Assembly: GCA_016844935.1 (NCBI GenBank)
Contig: JAERTK010000066.1
Coordinates: 1-64,000, forward strand
Length of the DNA: 64,000 nucleotides
Reading direction: 5' to 3'
From: Desulfobacteraceae bacterium
Lineage (GTDB): Bacteria > Desulfobacterota > DSM-4660 > Desulfatiglandales > Desulfatiglandaceae
Shown here: piece after piece, positions 8,700-18,489 of the stretch
Numbering within the stretch: the first letter of the stretch is position 1
Layout: each line of letters opens with the position of its first letter
The notes under the pieces: generated by a model
The model's input: only the letters and a program-made list of their open reading frames with translations
Database searches by the model: none
What the model was told of the DNA's origin: nothing
Position numbers and translations under genes: made by a program

Positions 8700-9277
8700 T
8701 CGTCCTCAAAAGCCCTTGCGATCCTTTTTTCCATTTCCCCGGGAAGGGGTTCTCCGGATTCCTTGTCAATGGCATGCACCTGGAAGGCACCGTTCACAGA
8801 AACATACACGGTGATGGTACCCGGGGTCAGGGTAATGGAGTTGGCAAAGGTCACCAGGGAAAGCTCTTTTTTAAGCGTGCTGTCAAAACGAACAATCTGC
8901 GGGTCGATCAACTCCATCATTCGGGGATGAAACACCAGATACAGAACATGCAAGTTGGCCAAAACCACCTGGTACAGCAGCCACGGAATATAGCTGATCA
9001 CATGGATGCACCGCCGAAACAGGCCTCCGGTCTTTGATTGGGGAAACAGAAGGTCACCCGAAAAAACAGTTACAATGACGCATGAAATAAGCCCAAGGCC
9101 CATGTGAAACCAATCAAATTTTCCGGATAGAATCACCCAGAGGCACAACAGGGTAATGAAGGTCAGAATACGGGATAAAACGGGTCTTGGGATGGAATGT
9201 TCAGACGGGTCGCCGAGGCTGGTGCCGGGCGGTTTTTCAGGGTGGAGAGTTCTAGCTTCTGCAGAATGTTCCTTCAA
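8696..9277 (-). CDS. mrpE: Na+/H+ antiporter subunit MrpE
   Basis: A 193-residue protein, first gene of the antiporter operon. It starts with TTG at 9277, preceded by AGGGG. A polar N-terminal tail of about 34 residues is followed by two hydrophobic segments, an amphipathic region and the MrpE signature FANSITLTPGTITVYV near residue 145. Its C-terminal half is cytoplasmic in known Mrp structures. The gap of 84 bp to the upstream histidine kinase has no clear terminator, so transcription from the kinase genes may continue into the antiporter genes. The N-terminal tail is longer than in most MrpE proteins, so a later start is possible. Confidence 0.9.
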   Translation of the reverse strand: MKEHSAEARTLHPEKPPGTSLGDPSEHSIPRPVLSRILTFITLLCLWVILSGKFDWFHMGLGLISCVIVTVFSGDLLFPQSKTGGLFRRCIHVISYIPWLLYQVVLANLHVLYLVFHPRMMELIDPQIVRFDSTLKKELSLVTFANSITLTPGTITVYVSVNGAFQVHAIDKESGEPLPGEMEKRIARAFEDE

Positions 9278-9361
9278 AAAATGACCCCTTTCTTTTTGTG
9301 TTCAAGGTATGGTCAAGATTAACAAGGTAACAATACAATGCTGCCGGGCTGGTGTGAAATG

Positions 9362-10528
9362 TTAAGAAACCGGTAGTCGGACTGTGAACGTGGTCCCTTC
9401 TCCCGGTTCACTTTCAAACGAAAGACTCCCCCCTAAATTTTTGATGATATCGCGGCTGATGGGAAGGCCCAGGCCCGTTCCCTTGCCAGGTGGTTTGGTC
9501 GTATAAAAATATTCGTAAATGCTTTTCTGATCCTTTTTGGAAATACCGATACCTGTATCGGAAATGTTGATCTCCACCACGGGGGACCCCAGGGCATCAT
9601 CCAAAAAAGTTTCAAGCGTAATTCGACCCCGCTTTTCCCCCTTCTCCTTTACGGCATAAACAGCATTGGAAATGAAATTCACGAAAACCTGTTCCAGCAA
9701 TTGCTTGTCGGAATTGATAAAAACAGGGCCCTCCACGAAATTATATACAATTTCAACATCCGTGAATTTCAATTCGGGGGTCAATAGACTGACGGTCCCT
9801 TTAAGGAGTTCGTGGGCATCCAGGGATGCGGTGGCCAGTTTTGATTCGCGGACAAAACTGAGCAGTTGACCGGTAATGTTCCGGCACCGTTTGGTCTGTT
9901 CGCCGATATGCCGAACCGAAGTTTTGATCTCCTCACGATCTTCCTCGTCCAGCCCTTCGGCATCGCTGGCCACGGCGCCGATCCAGCCGGAAATCTCCCC
10001 GATGACCGCCACGGGATTATTCAGTTCGTGGACGATTCCGGAAGCGATACGCCCTACCTCCGCCAGACGGTCCACCCGGATGAGGTCTTCCTTGAACTTC
10101 TTCCAGGCCGTGATGTCCCGACACACCCCCACCAGGCCCATGACCATTCCGTGGACGTCGGTAGAAGGCGCCAAAGCCACTCGACAATAGACGATGCGGC
10201 CGGTTTTGTGCCGAAAAGAGATTTCGTCACGGACAGCGTCCTTCTTTTTCAAGCATTGAACCGCCAGATTCTCAAAATCATGGGGGTCCTCAGCCAGGTC
10301 TTTCATTTTCCGACCAGAGAGTTCCTCCCAGGTGTATCCCAGCGCCGATTCTCCCCCTTTGCTGAAAGAAACCAGCACACCATCCGAATCCGCCCTGAAA
10401 ATCATATCCCTTGAATTTTCAAGAACGTCTTCCAGATAGCTTCTGGTCCCATGAAGCGCCTCTTCCTGCTCGAGAAGGGCCTCATTGGCTTTTTTCAGTT
10501 CTGCCTGGAGTGTCTCAGGAGATTCCAT
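9362..10528 (-). CDS. Soluble PAS sensor histidine kinase
   Basis: A 388-residue cytoplasmic kinase without membrane segments. A short coiled coil (residues about 5-30) leads to a PAS domain (about 30-155). Next come a HisKA domain with the phospho-accepting histidine in GIVHELNNPVAVIGE (about residue 173) and a HATPase_c domain with N box NFISNAVYAV, G1 box DTGIGI and G2 box GKGTGLGLPIS. Its ATG overlaps the stop of the kinase-like/REC gene by 14 bp, so the two are translationally coupled and probably a cognate pair. A decayed copy of its 5' end lies at 19005-19095, next to a duplicate of the REC domain. Confidence 0.92.
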   Translation of the reverse strand: MESPETLQAELKKANEALLEQEEALHGTRSYLEDVLENSRDMIFRADSDGVLVSFSKGGESALGYTWEELSGRKMKDLAEDPHDFENLAVQCLKKKDAVRDEISFRHKTGRIVYCRVALAPSTDVHGMVMGLVGVCRDITAWKKFKEDLIRVDRLAEVGRIASGIVHELNNPVAVIGEISGWIGAVASDAEGLDEEDREEIKTSVRHIGEQTKRCRNITGQLLSFVRESKLATASLDAHELLKGTVSLLTPELKFTDVEIVYNFVEGPVFINSDKQLLEQVFVNFISNAVYAVKEKGEKRGRITLETFLDDALGSPVVEINISDTGIGISKKDQKSIYEYFYTTKPPGKGTGLGLPISRDIIKNLGGSLSFESEPGEGTTFTVRLPVS

Positions 10529-11645
10529 AAACCTCTTGTAATTTATTCATGGCCTTTTTAACACCCCTGGTCCCGAGACCTGAGCGGTAGATTTCTTCCA
10601 CTTCTTCTCTGAATTTGGCGTTTTGCAACTCCATTTTGGTCTCATAGGCCTCATTGATGGTCTCCAACAGATCCTCGTATTCAACGGGCTTAAGCAAATA
10701 CTTAAAGGCATGTTCCCGACCGCTTTCCAGGGCCGAATCGATGGTTCCGTGTCCGGTCAGGATGATGCTCTGGATAAAAGGCTGGATCTGCTTCAGTCTC
10801 TTCTGGGTCTTGACGCCGTCCATGCCCGGCATTTTGAGGTCCACAACGGCCACATCAAAATCATCACTATTAGCCGCCTCAATGGCTTCCTCGCCTGAAA
10901 AAGTAGCCTTCACCGAGTATCCTTCCCTTAAAAGGCGTTTTGAAACATATTCAACAAGGGTTTCTTCATCATCAACCAGAAGAACTCGGATATCGGACTT
11001 TTCGCTCGCGGCAAAGGACTCTTTGGGAAAGGTTTTATCGGTGATCATGGTATGTACAATTTTTAAGGCTTTTTGCAGGTCAATCTTTCCCATATTCAGC
11101 ACTAAATGGTAGAGAGCCGGGTCATTGAAATCCTTTTTCATCAAATTCTGGTACAGTTGTTTCCGTCGTTTATCTTCATTTTTCACAAGCTGAGTAGCGG
11201 GCCCTTCCATCATTTTATGATGTTCCATCATAAATTTGACCCGGTTTTCGAATTCATCAATCATAAAAATATGGAAGGCATCAGGATGATCATCCAGAAT
11301 ATACTGACTTCCCCTGCCCAGAATAACCACATTACCCTCATCGGCGATTTGAGCAATAATCAGGACCATGTAGTCCAAATATATTTGTTCATCAAGATAT
11401 CCACGTTCATCCGAGAGTACGCGATCCAACCATCGCTTTGAAACCATTTTTGATACAAGTCTTGATAATTTACTGCCTGCTTCCTTTTCAAATGATCTTA
11501 TCCATTTTGCGGATACGTTGGCCTCTTTGGCGAGCCTTTGGATAATATCATTATCAGCAAAGTCGTAACCCAATTCATCAGCGATCATCATACCTAAGGC
11601 TTTTCCACCCGTACCAAATTGCCTGGAAATGGTTATTACCGCCAT
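10515..11645 (-). CDS. Cytidylate-kinase-like domain fused to response-regulator receiver
   Basis: A 376-residue protein with an unusual domain pair. Residues 1 to about 195 are a cytidylate-kinase-like P-loop domain: the start MAVITISRQFGTGGKALG has the glycine-rich loop, and VVILGRGSQYIL resembles this family. Residues about 218-335 are a receiver domain with acidic patch VDDEE, phospho-acceptor aspartate in VVDLKMPGMDG and switch lysine in YLLKPVEYEDL. A C-terminal helical tail follows. ATG at 11645 has an excellent site, AGGAGG with 7 bp spacing. Phosphotransfer from the coupled histidine kinase could control the nucleotide-binding domain. Whether that domain still phosphorylates CMP or another substrate is not known. 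The REC part is nearly the same as the lone protein at 19082-19576. Confidence 0.9.
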   Translation of the reverse strand: MAVITISRQFGTGGKALGMMIADELGYDFADNDIIQRLAKEANVSAKWIRSFEKEAGSKLSRLVSKMVSKRWLDRVLSDERGYLDEQIYLDYMVLIIAQIADEGNVVILGRGSQYILDDHPDAFHIFMIDEFENRVKFMMEHHKMMEGPATQLVKNEDKRRKQLYQNLMKKDFNDPALYHLVLNMGKIDLQKALKIVHTMITDKTFPKESFAASEKSDIRVLLVDDEETLVEYVSKRLLREGYSVKATFSGEEAIEAANSDDFDVAVVDLKMPGMDGVKTQKRLKQIQPFIQSIILTGHGTIDSALESGREHAFKYLLKPVEYEDLLETINEAYETKMELQNAKFREEVEEIYRSGLGTRGVKKAMNKLQEVYGIS

Positions 11646-11835
11646 GAAATCCTCCTGTTGAATCTTTCTAATTGGATCTGAACGATTATGGTAAAGTAAT
11701 TTACCGATTTGATCAATTAATTTTGACGCTGGACCTGATTAACCGGTCCTGAAAGCAAGAAATTTCCCGCCCTCTACCCCCATTCACTGCCGAATCCCAG
11801 GTCTTGACGGAGGGCTATGCCTTGGGATCGGGGAA
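11646..11835. other. Intergenic stretch with two inverted repeats
   Basis: About 190 bp separate the lone response regulator (ending 11836) from the start of the kinase-like/REC gene (11645). Two inverted repeats are visible. GGTAAA/TTTACC at 11690-11705 with a 4-base loop lies 45 bp upstream of the ATG. GGACC/GGTCC at 11731-11749 has a 9-base loop. Neither is followed by a T-run on the minus strand, so they are not convincing terminators. The first could be a regulator site. No promoter of good quality was found here. Confidence 0.35.
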
Positions 11836-12228
11836 TCAACCCAAAGCTTCTTTAATCCTGTTGGCCAGCGCTTCGGCTTCAATCGGTTTTTCCAAGTAGA
11901 CTTCCGGTTCAGGAACCTCAGCACCACCGAATTGGGTCAGGGCTTTTTGGGAGCGCAGAAAAGTACTCTTTGCGATTCCTGAAAGGAGAATAATTGGGAT
12001 ATCCTTCAACGATTTGTCGGTTACGAGTTCCCGATACAATCTAACCCCACTCTGTTTAGGCATCAGAACATCAAGGATAATCAGATCAGGTTTCTCTTTC
12101 TTTGCCATTTTAAGGCCTTCTTCCCCGTTTTCAGCCTCAATAGGCGTATAACCGCTTTCCTCGACAATGCTTTTATTAAGCATCCTAATATCAGGGTCGT
12201 CATCCACAACAAGCACTTTCTTGCCCAT
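11836..12228 (-). CDS. Single-domain response regulator (CheY-like)
   Basis: A 130-residue receiver domain with no output domain. The acidic pair is in VLVVDDDPDIRM, the phosphorylatable aspartate in LIILDVLMPKQSG (about residue 55), the threonine/serine position in IILLSGIAK and the lysine in YLEKPIEAEAL. I chose ATG at 12228 because the ribosome-binding site GGAGG is 8 bp upstream; the ATG at 12234 lies too close to it. It lies 57 bp after the 838-residue sensor kinase on the same strand and is the likely phosphate acceptor of that kinase. It probably acts through protein contacts. Confidence 0.92.
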   Translation of the reverse strand: MGKKVLVVDDDPDIRMLNKSIVEESGYTPIEAENGEEGLKMAKKEKPDLIILDVLMPKQSGVRLYRELVTDKSLKDIPIILLSGIAKSTFLRSQKALTQFGGAEVPEPEVYLEKPIEAEALANRIKEALG

Positions 12229-12285
12229 TATCATCTCCTCCCAAAGTTTTTCCTAAATTTCAGCATCATCTGGACGACTACTCGA

Positions 12286-14802
12286 TCATTCTTCTTTTTC
12301 AGTTTCAAACGGCAACCGGATGGTAAAAACCGACCCTTTTCCCAGCTGGGATGTTACGTCTATTATTCCGTGATGTTCTTCTACGAGTTTTTTGGTGACA
12401 AGGAGTCCCAAACCGGTTCCGTCGCTCCCTTTTGTGCTAAAAAAAGTGGTAAATAACTTCCCCTTCGCCTCTTCACTGATGCCAGAGCCATTGTCTTGTA
12501 CTTCAAATCGGACGATATTGTCATTTTCAGGGGTGACCGTTATGTTGATTCGGTGCTGATTATCAGGATTGTGATCAGAAATGCAGGCATCAATTGCATT
12601 GGACATCAGATTTGAAAGGGCCCTGTGTATTGTTCGAGGATCCATTTTTACCTTGCCAACGGGCAAGGGAAAATCTTTATGGATTTCGATCATATTATCA
12701 CGCCCCACCTCTGTAAAAAGCCCGCATACTTCATCCACAATATCATTCGGGAAACAGGTTTCATATTCAGGCTCTCTTTCTTTGGAGTAGGACAGCAGGT
12801 CCAGCACCAGGTCGGATGTCCGACTGATGTTTCGCTGTATCATCTGCCACCCATTTTTTAACTTATGGGTGTCATTTTTGTCAAGTCCCGCATTTATCAA
12901 ATAGCCCCCTCCCTTGAATCCATGAAGGATGTTTTTGATGTCATGGGCCGTACCTGCGACTGTTTGACCAATAGCCGCTAAACGTTCGGATCGAACAAGT
13001 TCGCTTTCTAATCGTTTTATTTCTCTGAGATCCTGAAAAAAGGCGACACTGCCCATCACCTTATTATGTTCGTGAAGCAAGGTTCCAGAAAATCTCACGG
13101 GAATGATTTTCCCATCCCTTCGCACGATGGAGGTCTCTTTCCATGGACCTTCTCCGTCGGTGCGCTTTTTGTCGTATCCCTTTTCGATGGTCTCTATTAT
13201 TTGGGGAGGATAAAGTGTCCTGACATCAAGCTTCTTAATAACTTCATCGCTGGAATAGCCGAATAGCTCCTCCGCTTCCCGATTAAAAATTACAATCCGC
13301 CATTCTTCATCTGTTGCGACAATACCATTGGTAGAATTTTCGATAAGCCGGGCTTGGAATTTTGCGTCCCTTCGCAACTCTTCCTGGAGCATGGAGTTTT
13401 CCATAGCCACACCGATTCTGTTCGCCAACAATTCCAAGATGTGTTTTTCCTCAAGGGAAAAATGTTCAGGTTTTTTGCTCCCCACCATGATAATACCAAA
13501 TATTTCACCCCCTTTGGCAATGATAGGTGCGTAAGCCGCCGCCTTTAATCCTTCACTTCCTAAGGATCTGAGTTCTTTGTCACCACAATGCTCCAGATCC
13601 CCCAGGATCGTAAGCTTACCGCTTTGGGCAACACGAGAAAAGATACTGTTCTCATGGGTAATCCCATACGTTTGAAGGAATCTTTCAGAACACCCGTAAC
13701 TGTATCCGGGTTGATAATTGCCATCATCTTCAGGGACAAAGATGCAAATCCCATCAGCTTCCAGGATATCATTTGTTTCCTGAATAGCGGAAATTATTCT
13801 ATCTGAAAGATCCAGCGGCGCATTCAGTGCCCCATATATTGAACAAAGTGTGGCAAGTTCTCTTATATGACGTGTCTGCTCTTCTTCAGCCTTTTTCTCT
13901 ACAGTTCTATCCCAAAGGGTTTCAATGGCGCCAACTATTTCACCGTCAGGGGATTTGATAGGGGCCGCTGTGAAAAAAAGCCATTTGCCCTCTTCTCCAA
14001 TATGGGGAAAAAATTCCTCGGCCTCAAAGGCCTCTTCAATCAAAGAGGATCTATTCCACTTGGTGCCATAATACTTCCAGGCTTCATGCTCTTTCATTCC
14101 ATTCAGCACAAGATCCGCCATAATAGGGCGCTCTTCCGATCTGAAAGGTTGCCAATGATGATTGGTCCCTATTATTTTTCCGGCGGGATAGCCGGTCAGC
14201 TTTTCACATGCCTTGTTCCAGTGGGTAACAATATGGTCTTTGTCGATAACAAACGTCGGAATCGTACTTCCCTCGACGACCTGAGAGATTGCCCTTTCCC
14301 GGGCCGTTAGTTCGGCGCGTATCCCTTGTGAATACTCGTTTCTCTCCTTGGAAATTTTCAGGAAAAAATCACAAAACTGCTCAAATAAATCTTCAATTTT
14401 TTCAATGTTGTTTTGGCTGTCCCGAATTTTCTTCAAGACCGATGTTTTTTCCCCTTCGATTTGCAGATAATCCAATACGGATCGAGCTTCAAAATGATCG
14501 AAAAATCTGATCCCGGAGGGTGTGGATCTTCTGATGTCACCGCTGAGGTCGTCATCCTTGGTCAACTCTATTATTGAATGGAGATTCTTTAATTTGAACA
14601 ACCTACTGTAGTCATTCGTTGTAAAAATCCCGAGTTTCCTGGCGTATTTTAGCCCCATAGCCTGATCATCTATATCCGCCACCCCTGATACGGTGAAGTT
14701 TTTCTGTCTGAAATTCTCGCTTGACAGAATCTGCAGAATTACCATGCAGATCCTCCCACCTCCAACGATGGCGATATTTGAACCCAGTAAAGTTCCAATC
14801 AT
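12286..14802 (-). CDS. Rossmann-PAS-GAF-PAS sensor histidine kinase
   Basis: An 838-residue cytoplasmic sensor kinase. Residues 1 to about 125 look like an NAD(P)-binding Rossmann domain of the TrkA-N/dehydrogenase type (NIAIVGGGRICMVILQIL, then SGVADIDDQAMGLKYA), which is rare at the head of a kinase. A PAS domain follows at about 175-290, with PTFVIDKDHIVTHWNKACEK. Then come a GAF domain at about 315-465, a second PAS domain at about 475-590, HisKA with GTAHDIKNILHGFKG, and HATPase_c with DNGSGI and GTGLGLLVTKK. ATG at 14802 follows AAGGTGA. It is followed by its likely partner response regulator. It lies directly downstream of the Fo operon on the same strand. Confidence 0.9.
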   Translation of the reverse strand: MIGTLLGSNIAIVGGGRICMVILQILSSENFRQKNFTVSGVADIDDQAMGLKYARKLGIFTTNDYSRLFKLKNLHSIIELTKDDDLSGDIRRSTPSGIRFFDHFEARSVLDYLQIEGEKTSVLKKIRDSQNNIEKIEDLFEQFCDFFLKISKERNEYSQGIRAELTARERAISQVVEGSTIPTFVIDKDHIVTHWNKACEKLTGYPAGKIIGTNHHWQPFRSEERPIMADLVLNGMKEHEAWKYYGTKWNRSSLIEEAFEAEEFFPHIGEEGKWLFFTAAPIKSPDGEIVGAIETLWDRTVEKKAEEEQTRHIRELATLCSIYGALNAPLDLSDRIISAIQETNDILEADGICIFVPEDDGNYQPGYSYGCSERFLQTYGITHENSIFSRVAQSGKLTILGDLEHCGDKELRSLGSEGLKAAAYAPIIAKGGEIFGIIMVGSKKPEHFSLEEKHILELLANRIGVAMENSMLQEELRRDAKFQARLIENSTNGIVATDEEWRIVIFNREAEELFGYSSDEVIKKLDVRTLYPPQIIETIEKGYDKKRTDGEGPWKETSIVRRDGKIIPVRFSGTLLHEHNKVMGSVAFFQDLREIKRLESELVRSERLAAIGQTVAGTAHDIKNILHGFKGGGYLINAGLDKNDTHKLKNGWQMIQRNISRTSDLVLDLLSYSKEREPEYETCFPNDIVDEVCGLFTEVGRDNMIEIHKDFPLPVGKVKMDPRTIHRALSNLMSNAIDACISDHNPDNQHRINITVTPENDNIVRFEVQDNGSGISEEAKGKLFTTFFSTKGSDGTGLGLLVTKKLVEEHHGIIDVTSQLGKGSVFTIRLPFETEKEE

Positions 14803-15084
14803 TCTTTCACCTTGTGCATTATATTTGGACCCATGCCCAAAATATCACAAGAAAATTAAACAAGCAATAACAGTCAACTCATCTAAATGGAAAAAAGGAT
14901 TTAAAGATCTCTTTGTGAATGATTTGATCAGCAGGCCACCCAAGTTAAACAAATCCCCATCCCAACTCACTTGTTTTCCGGCGAACAACTGCCGATCAAG
15001 CCGTTGGCGTGCGGGATCTAATCCGGCCTATTTCCTAACCTATATAAGCCAAAGTACCGTGTAGCGGTACGTCCTAGCTCAGTT
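14803..15084. other. Intergenic stretch between Fo operon and Rossmann kinase
   Basis: 282 bp, AT-rich next to the kinase gene. Nothing in it codes convincingly. Near the end of the Fo operon there is a short hairpin (15054-15070). Near the kinase gene there is a possible minus-strand promoter: TTGCTT at 14862-14867, a 17-bp spacer and TATTTT at 14839-14844. It matches the consensus only in part. A kinase-specific promoter would uncouple the kinase from the ATPase operon. Confidence 0.3.
15054..15070 (-). terminator. Possible terminator hairpin after the Fo operon
   Basis: An inverted repeat GTACCG/CGGTAC with a 5-base loop lies 14 bp downstream of the atpF stop codon. On the minus strand it is followed by only three T residues, so it would be a weak intrinsic terminator. 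Its position at the end of the operon is the main support. Confidence 0.35.
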
Positions 15085-15690
15085 CTAACTCAGGTGTTGT
15101 TTGGTGGTTTTCAAGTCATTAAGGAATTGATTTACGATAGTATCGTTGTCTTTTGGGGAAAACCCTTTTACAAGTGCCTTCTCAACGGTTGAAAATGCGC
15201 GGTCTATCATTTCATCCGCCAGAACTTTCTTGGCGTTCTGAATCCTGCGCAGTGCATAATTTTTTGCATCTTCAATCATATTTTCAGCCGCTTTTTTACC
15301 CTCTTCGATATGCTTTTCTTTTTCGTGTCTCCCCAATTCAAGGATATCTGCTCTAATTTTATCAATCTGCGCTTGGATATTCTTTAATTTATCTAATTCT
15401 GCATCTCTAAGGGATGTTGCACGGTTGAGTTGCGTCTCGACTTTATTCAGGCCCGACTCAACATCATTCCGGGCACCGCGCAGAAAATCCATAAGCGGCT
15501 TTCTGCCGTATTTGATGAAAACGAAAACCAGGATTCCAAAATTAATAAACAAGAGGGCATTATCCCACAGCTTTCTGCCGGAGCTCAATTCTTCGGCAGC
15601 GAAAACTTCCGCATCAGGGGCAAAAATCCAGCACACCCCAAGCAATAGTATTATCTCTGCAAGAATAAATTTGTTAGTTTTCAGATTCAA
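15085..15690 (-). CDS. atpF: ATP synthase Fo subunit b
   Basis: A 201-residue b subunit. TTG at 15690 is preferred because GGAGGAGG lies 7 bp upstream; TTG at 15696 or 15720 would extend it slightly. The N-terminus has two hydrophobic stretches: a signal-peptide-like one (FILAEIILLLGVCWIFAPDA) and the membrane anchor (LWDNALLFINFGILVFVFIK). A long charged helix that dimerises in the stalk follows. This form with an N-terminal signal-like segment is common in Deltaproteobacteria. The gene overlaps b' by 17 bp and is the last gene of the operon. No delta, alpha, gamma, beta or epsilon gene follows. Confidence 0.88.
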   Translation of the reverse strand: MNLKTNKFILAEIILLLGVCWIFAPDAEVFAAEELSSGRKLWDNALLFINFGILVFVFIKYGRKPLMDFLRGARNDVESGLNKVETQLNRATSLRDAELDKLKNIQAQIDKIRADILELGRHEKEKHIEEGKKAAENMIEDAKNYALRRIQNAKKVLADEMIDRAFSTVEKALVKGFSPKDNDTIVNQFLNDLKTTKQHLS

Positions 15691-16117
15691 CCTCAAGCCT
15701 CCTCCCGAGCATCTTCTCAATTATCCCTTCGGCCAGGACAGTTACCTGATCATGCATCAACGGACGCGCCAACGCTACTTCCCTGTCCGCCTCTTTGTCC
15801 GTTTCCGCCTTTATTCCTGCGGTTTTTTCCTTATAACGCTCCAGCAATTCGTTTGTTTCTGCAATACCCGCCTCCCTCAGCTGGGTCCTCTCTTGGGTGG
15901 CGTCGCTCCTTGCCAGTTGTATTTTCGACACGAAGCTCTCTTTCAGCACTTCGGTCTTGTCCCGGGCTTCATCCACTCCCTTTTCTGTTTTCTCAATATG
16001 CTCATTCCTCTCATCCATCAGCCTCAAAATAGGCCGGAACATGAAGCGATTCAGGATGTAGAGCAGGATAAGGAAATGGATCACTTGGATGACTAAGGTA
16101 GCATTGATGCTTATCAT
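15674..16117 (-). CDS. atpF': ATP synthase Fo subunit b'
   Basis: A 147-residue b-type stalk subunit. The N-terminal membrane helix (LVIQVIHFLILLYILNRFMF) is followed by the family motif RPILRLMDERN and a long charged coiled coil (residues about 35-140). Two different b genes in tandem (b and b') are usual in Deltaproteobacteria and photosynthetic bacteria and form a heterodimeric stator. It starts 13 bp after the stop of the single c gene. No anomalies are seen. Confidence 0.9.
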   Translation of the reverse strand: MISINATLVIQVIHFLILLYILNRFMFRPILRLMDERNEHIEKTEKGVDEARDKTEVLKESFVSKIQLARSDATQERTQLREAGIAETNELLERYKEKTAGIKAETDKEADREVALARPLMHDQVTVLAEGIIEKMLGRRLEVESEN

Positions 16118-16130
16118 TATTTAGTACCGC

Positions 16131-17408
<1,278 letters not shown>

Positions 17409-17412
<4 letters not shown>

Positions 17413-18083
17413 TTAACCTGAACAGATACATATACAAGGGTTAACATCGTAAAAACAAACGCTTGAATTGTCCCAATAAACAGACTGAAAAAACAAATCA
17501 GCAAAGGGGGAAGAATCAAGCTGTAAATCAGGTGAGAGACAACAAGAATAATGATTGCCCCGCCCAATATATTACCGTACAAACGGAATGAAATCGATAC
17601 AACTTTCGCTATTTCACCAATAATGTTCAAAGGGGCCATGAAAAAGATCGGTTCACAATACTCCTTGAGATATTTTTTTAACCCTTTCGCTTTTATGCCG
17701 GAGTAGTGTGCAATGACGAAACCCAAAAGGCCCAGCCCAAGCGGTGTGTTTAGATCTTTTGTCGGTTCGGAGAGCTTCGGGAAAATACCCAGCCAGTTGC
17801 TCACAAGAAGGAACATGAAGAGGCAGCAGATCAGGGGAAAGTATTTCTTGGCCATTTTTTCGTCCAAGGCGTCCCTTGTCAGATCATAAAAAGCAGTCAC
17901 AAATAATTCCCCGACGACCTGAAACGGGTTGGGCACAAAAGCAATCTTACGCGTCGCCAGGAAACCAAACCCGATTAAAACCGCCATGGCAATCCAAGTC
18001 ATTAAGATTGTAGTTGTGTTAAAAACCAGATCAACACCCAGAAGACTCAGCGTGAACTGGGGTATGTTTGTAAGATCTTCCAT
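17409..18083 (-). CDS. atpB: ATP synthase Fo subunit a
   Basis: A 224-residue a subunit. I use ATG at 18083, which starts 7 bp after the stop of the upstream gene and is preceded by CAGGAA; the in-frame TTG further upstream lies inside that gene. The essential arginine is present in SISFRLYGNILGG, so the ion channel should work. Other family features are FPLICCLFMFLLVSNWLG and the C-terminal helix pair. The a subunit forms the two half channels facing the c ring. Its 3' end overlaps the fused c gene by 4 bp, which implies coupled synthesis. Confidence 0.93.
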
Positions 18084-18090
18084 TTCCTGT

Positions 18091-18489
18091 TTACCTTTTT
18101 TCCAGAATGAGCTTGATGGCCAGGTGATCAACCATTATCACAATCTGTACGGCAAAAATTCCCACCACCACCGCAACAAAATTAAATGAAGTATTATACT
18201 TAATCCCTATTACCAGGGGTATTGCCAGAAAGAAATATCTCAGAAGAATTGACATAAACCCCATCGCATTCGCTTTTGTCCGGGACCTCCCTAATATCCT
18301 GGGAATGGACTGCCCCATAAGGAAAAAGTTAACGATACTGAAACATGTGCCTAACACAATCCCTTTAGCAATAGATCTTTCGTGAAAAAAGAGGAAAACA
18401 AAGGCCAAGACAATGGCACATGTCATGGCCCAGAAACAGATTCTCCTTTGAAATCGATCAACTCCCTCTTTCTGGTTTGCCGTCTCCAT
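18091..18489 (-). CDS. AtpI/AtpR-like small membrane protein of Fo operon
   Basis: A 132-residue protein with four hydrophobic segments, resembling the ATP synthase I chain. AtpI-type proteins act as assembly factors for the c ring; the related AtpR of N-type ATPases is thought to help ring formation. ATG at 18489 lies within the 3' end of the preceding gene, directly after AGAAGG. An arginine-rich loop (GRSRTKANAMGF) separates helices 2 and 3. It lies directly before the a subunit, as usual for AtpI-type genes. Exact family (AtpI versus AtpR) is not certain. Confidence 0.8.
   Translation of the reverse strand: METANQKEGVDRFQRRICFWAMTCAIVLAFVFLFFHERSIAKGIVLGTCFSIVNFFLMGQSIPRILGRSRTKANAMGFMSILLRYFFLAIPLVIGIKYNTSFNFVAVVVGIFAVQIVIMVDHLAIKLILEKR

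Noticed and set aside
15065-15110. tRNA-like segment with TAGCTCAGTT
   Set aside because: It resembles a D-loop only. No acceptor stem, anticodon arm or T-loop can be folded around it, and part of it lies in the atpF 3' end.
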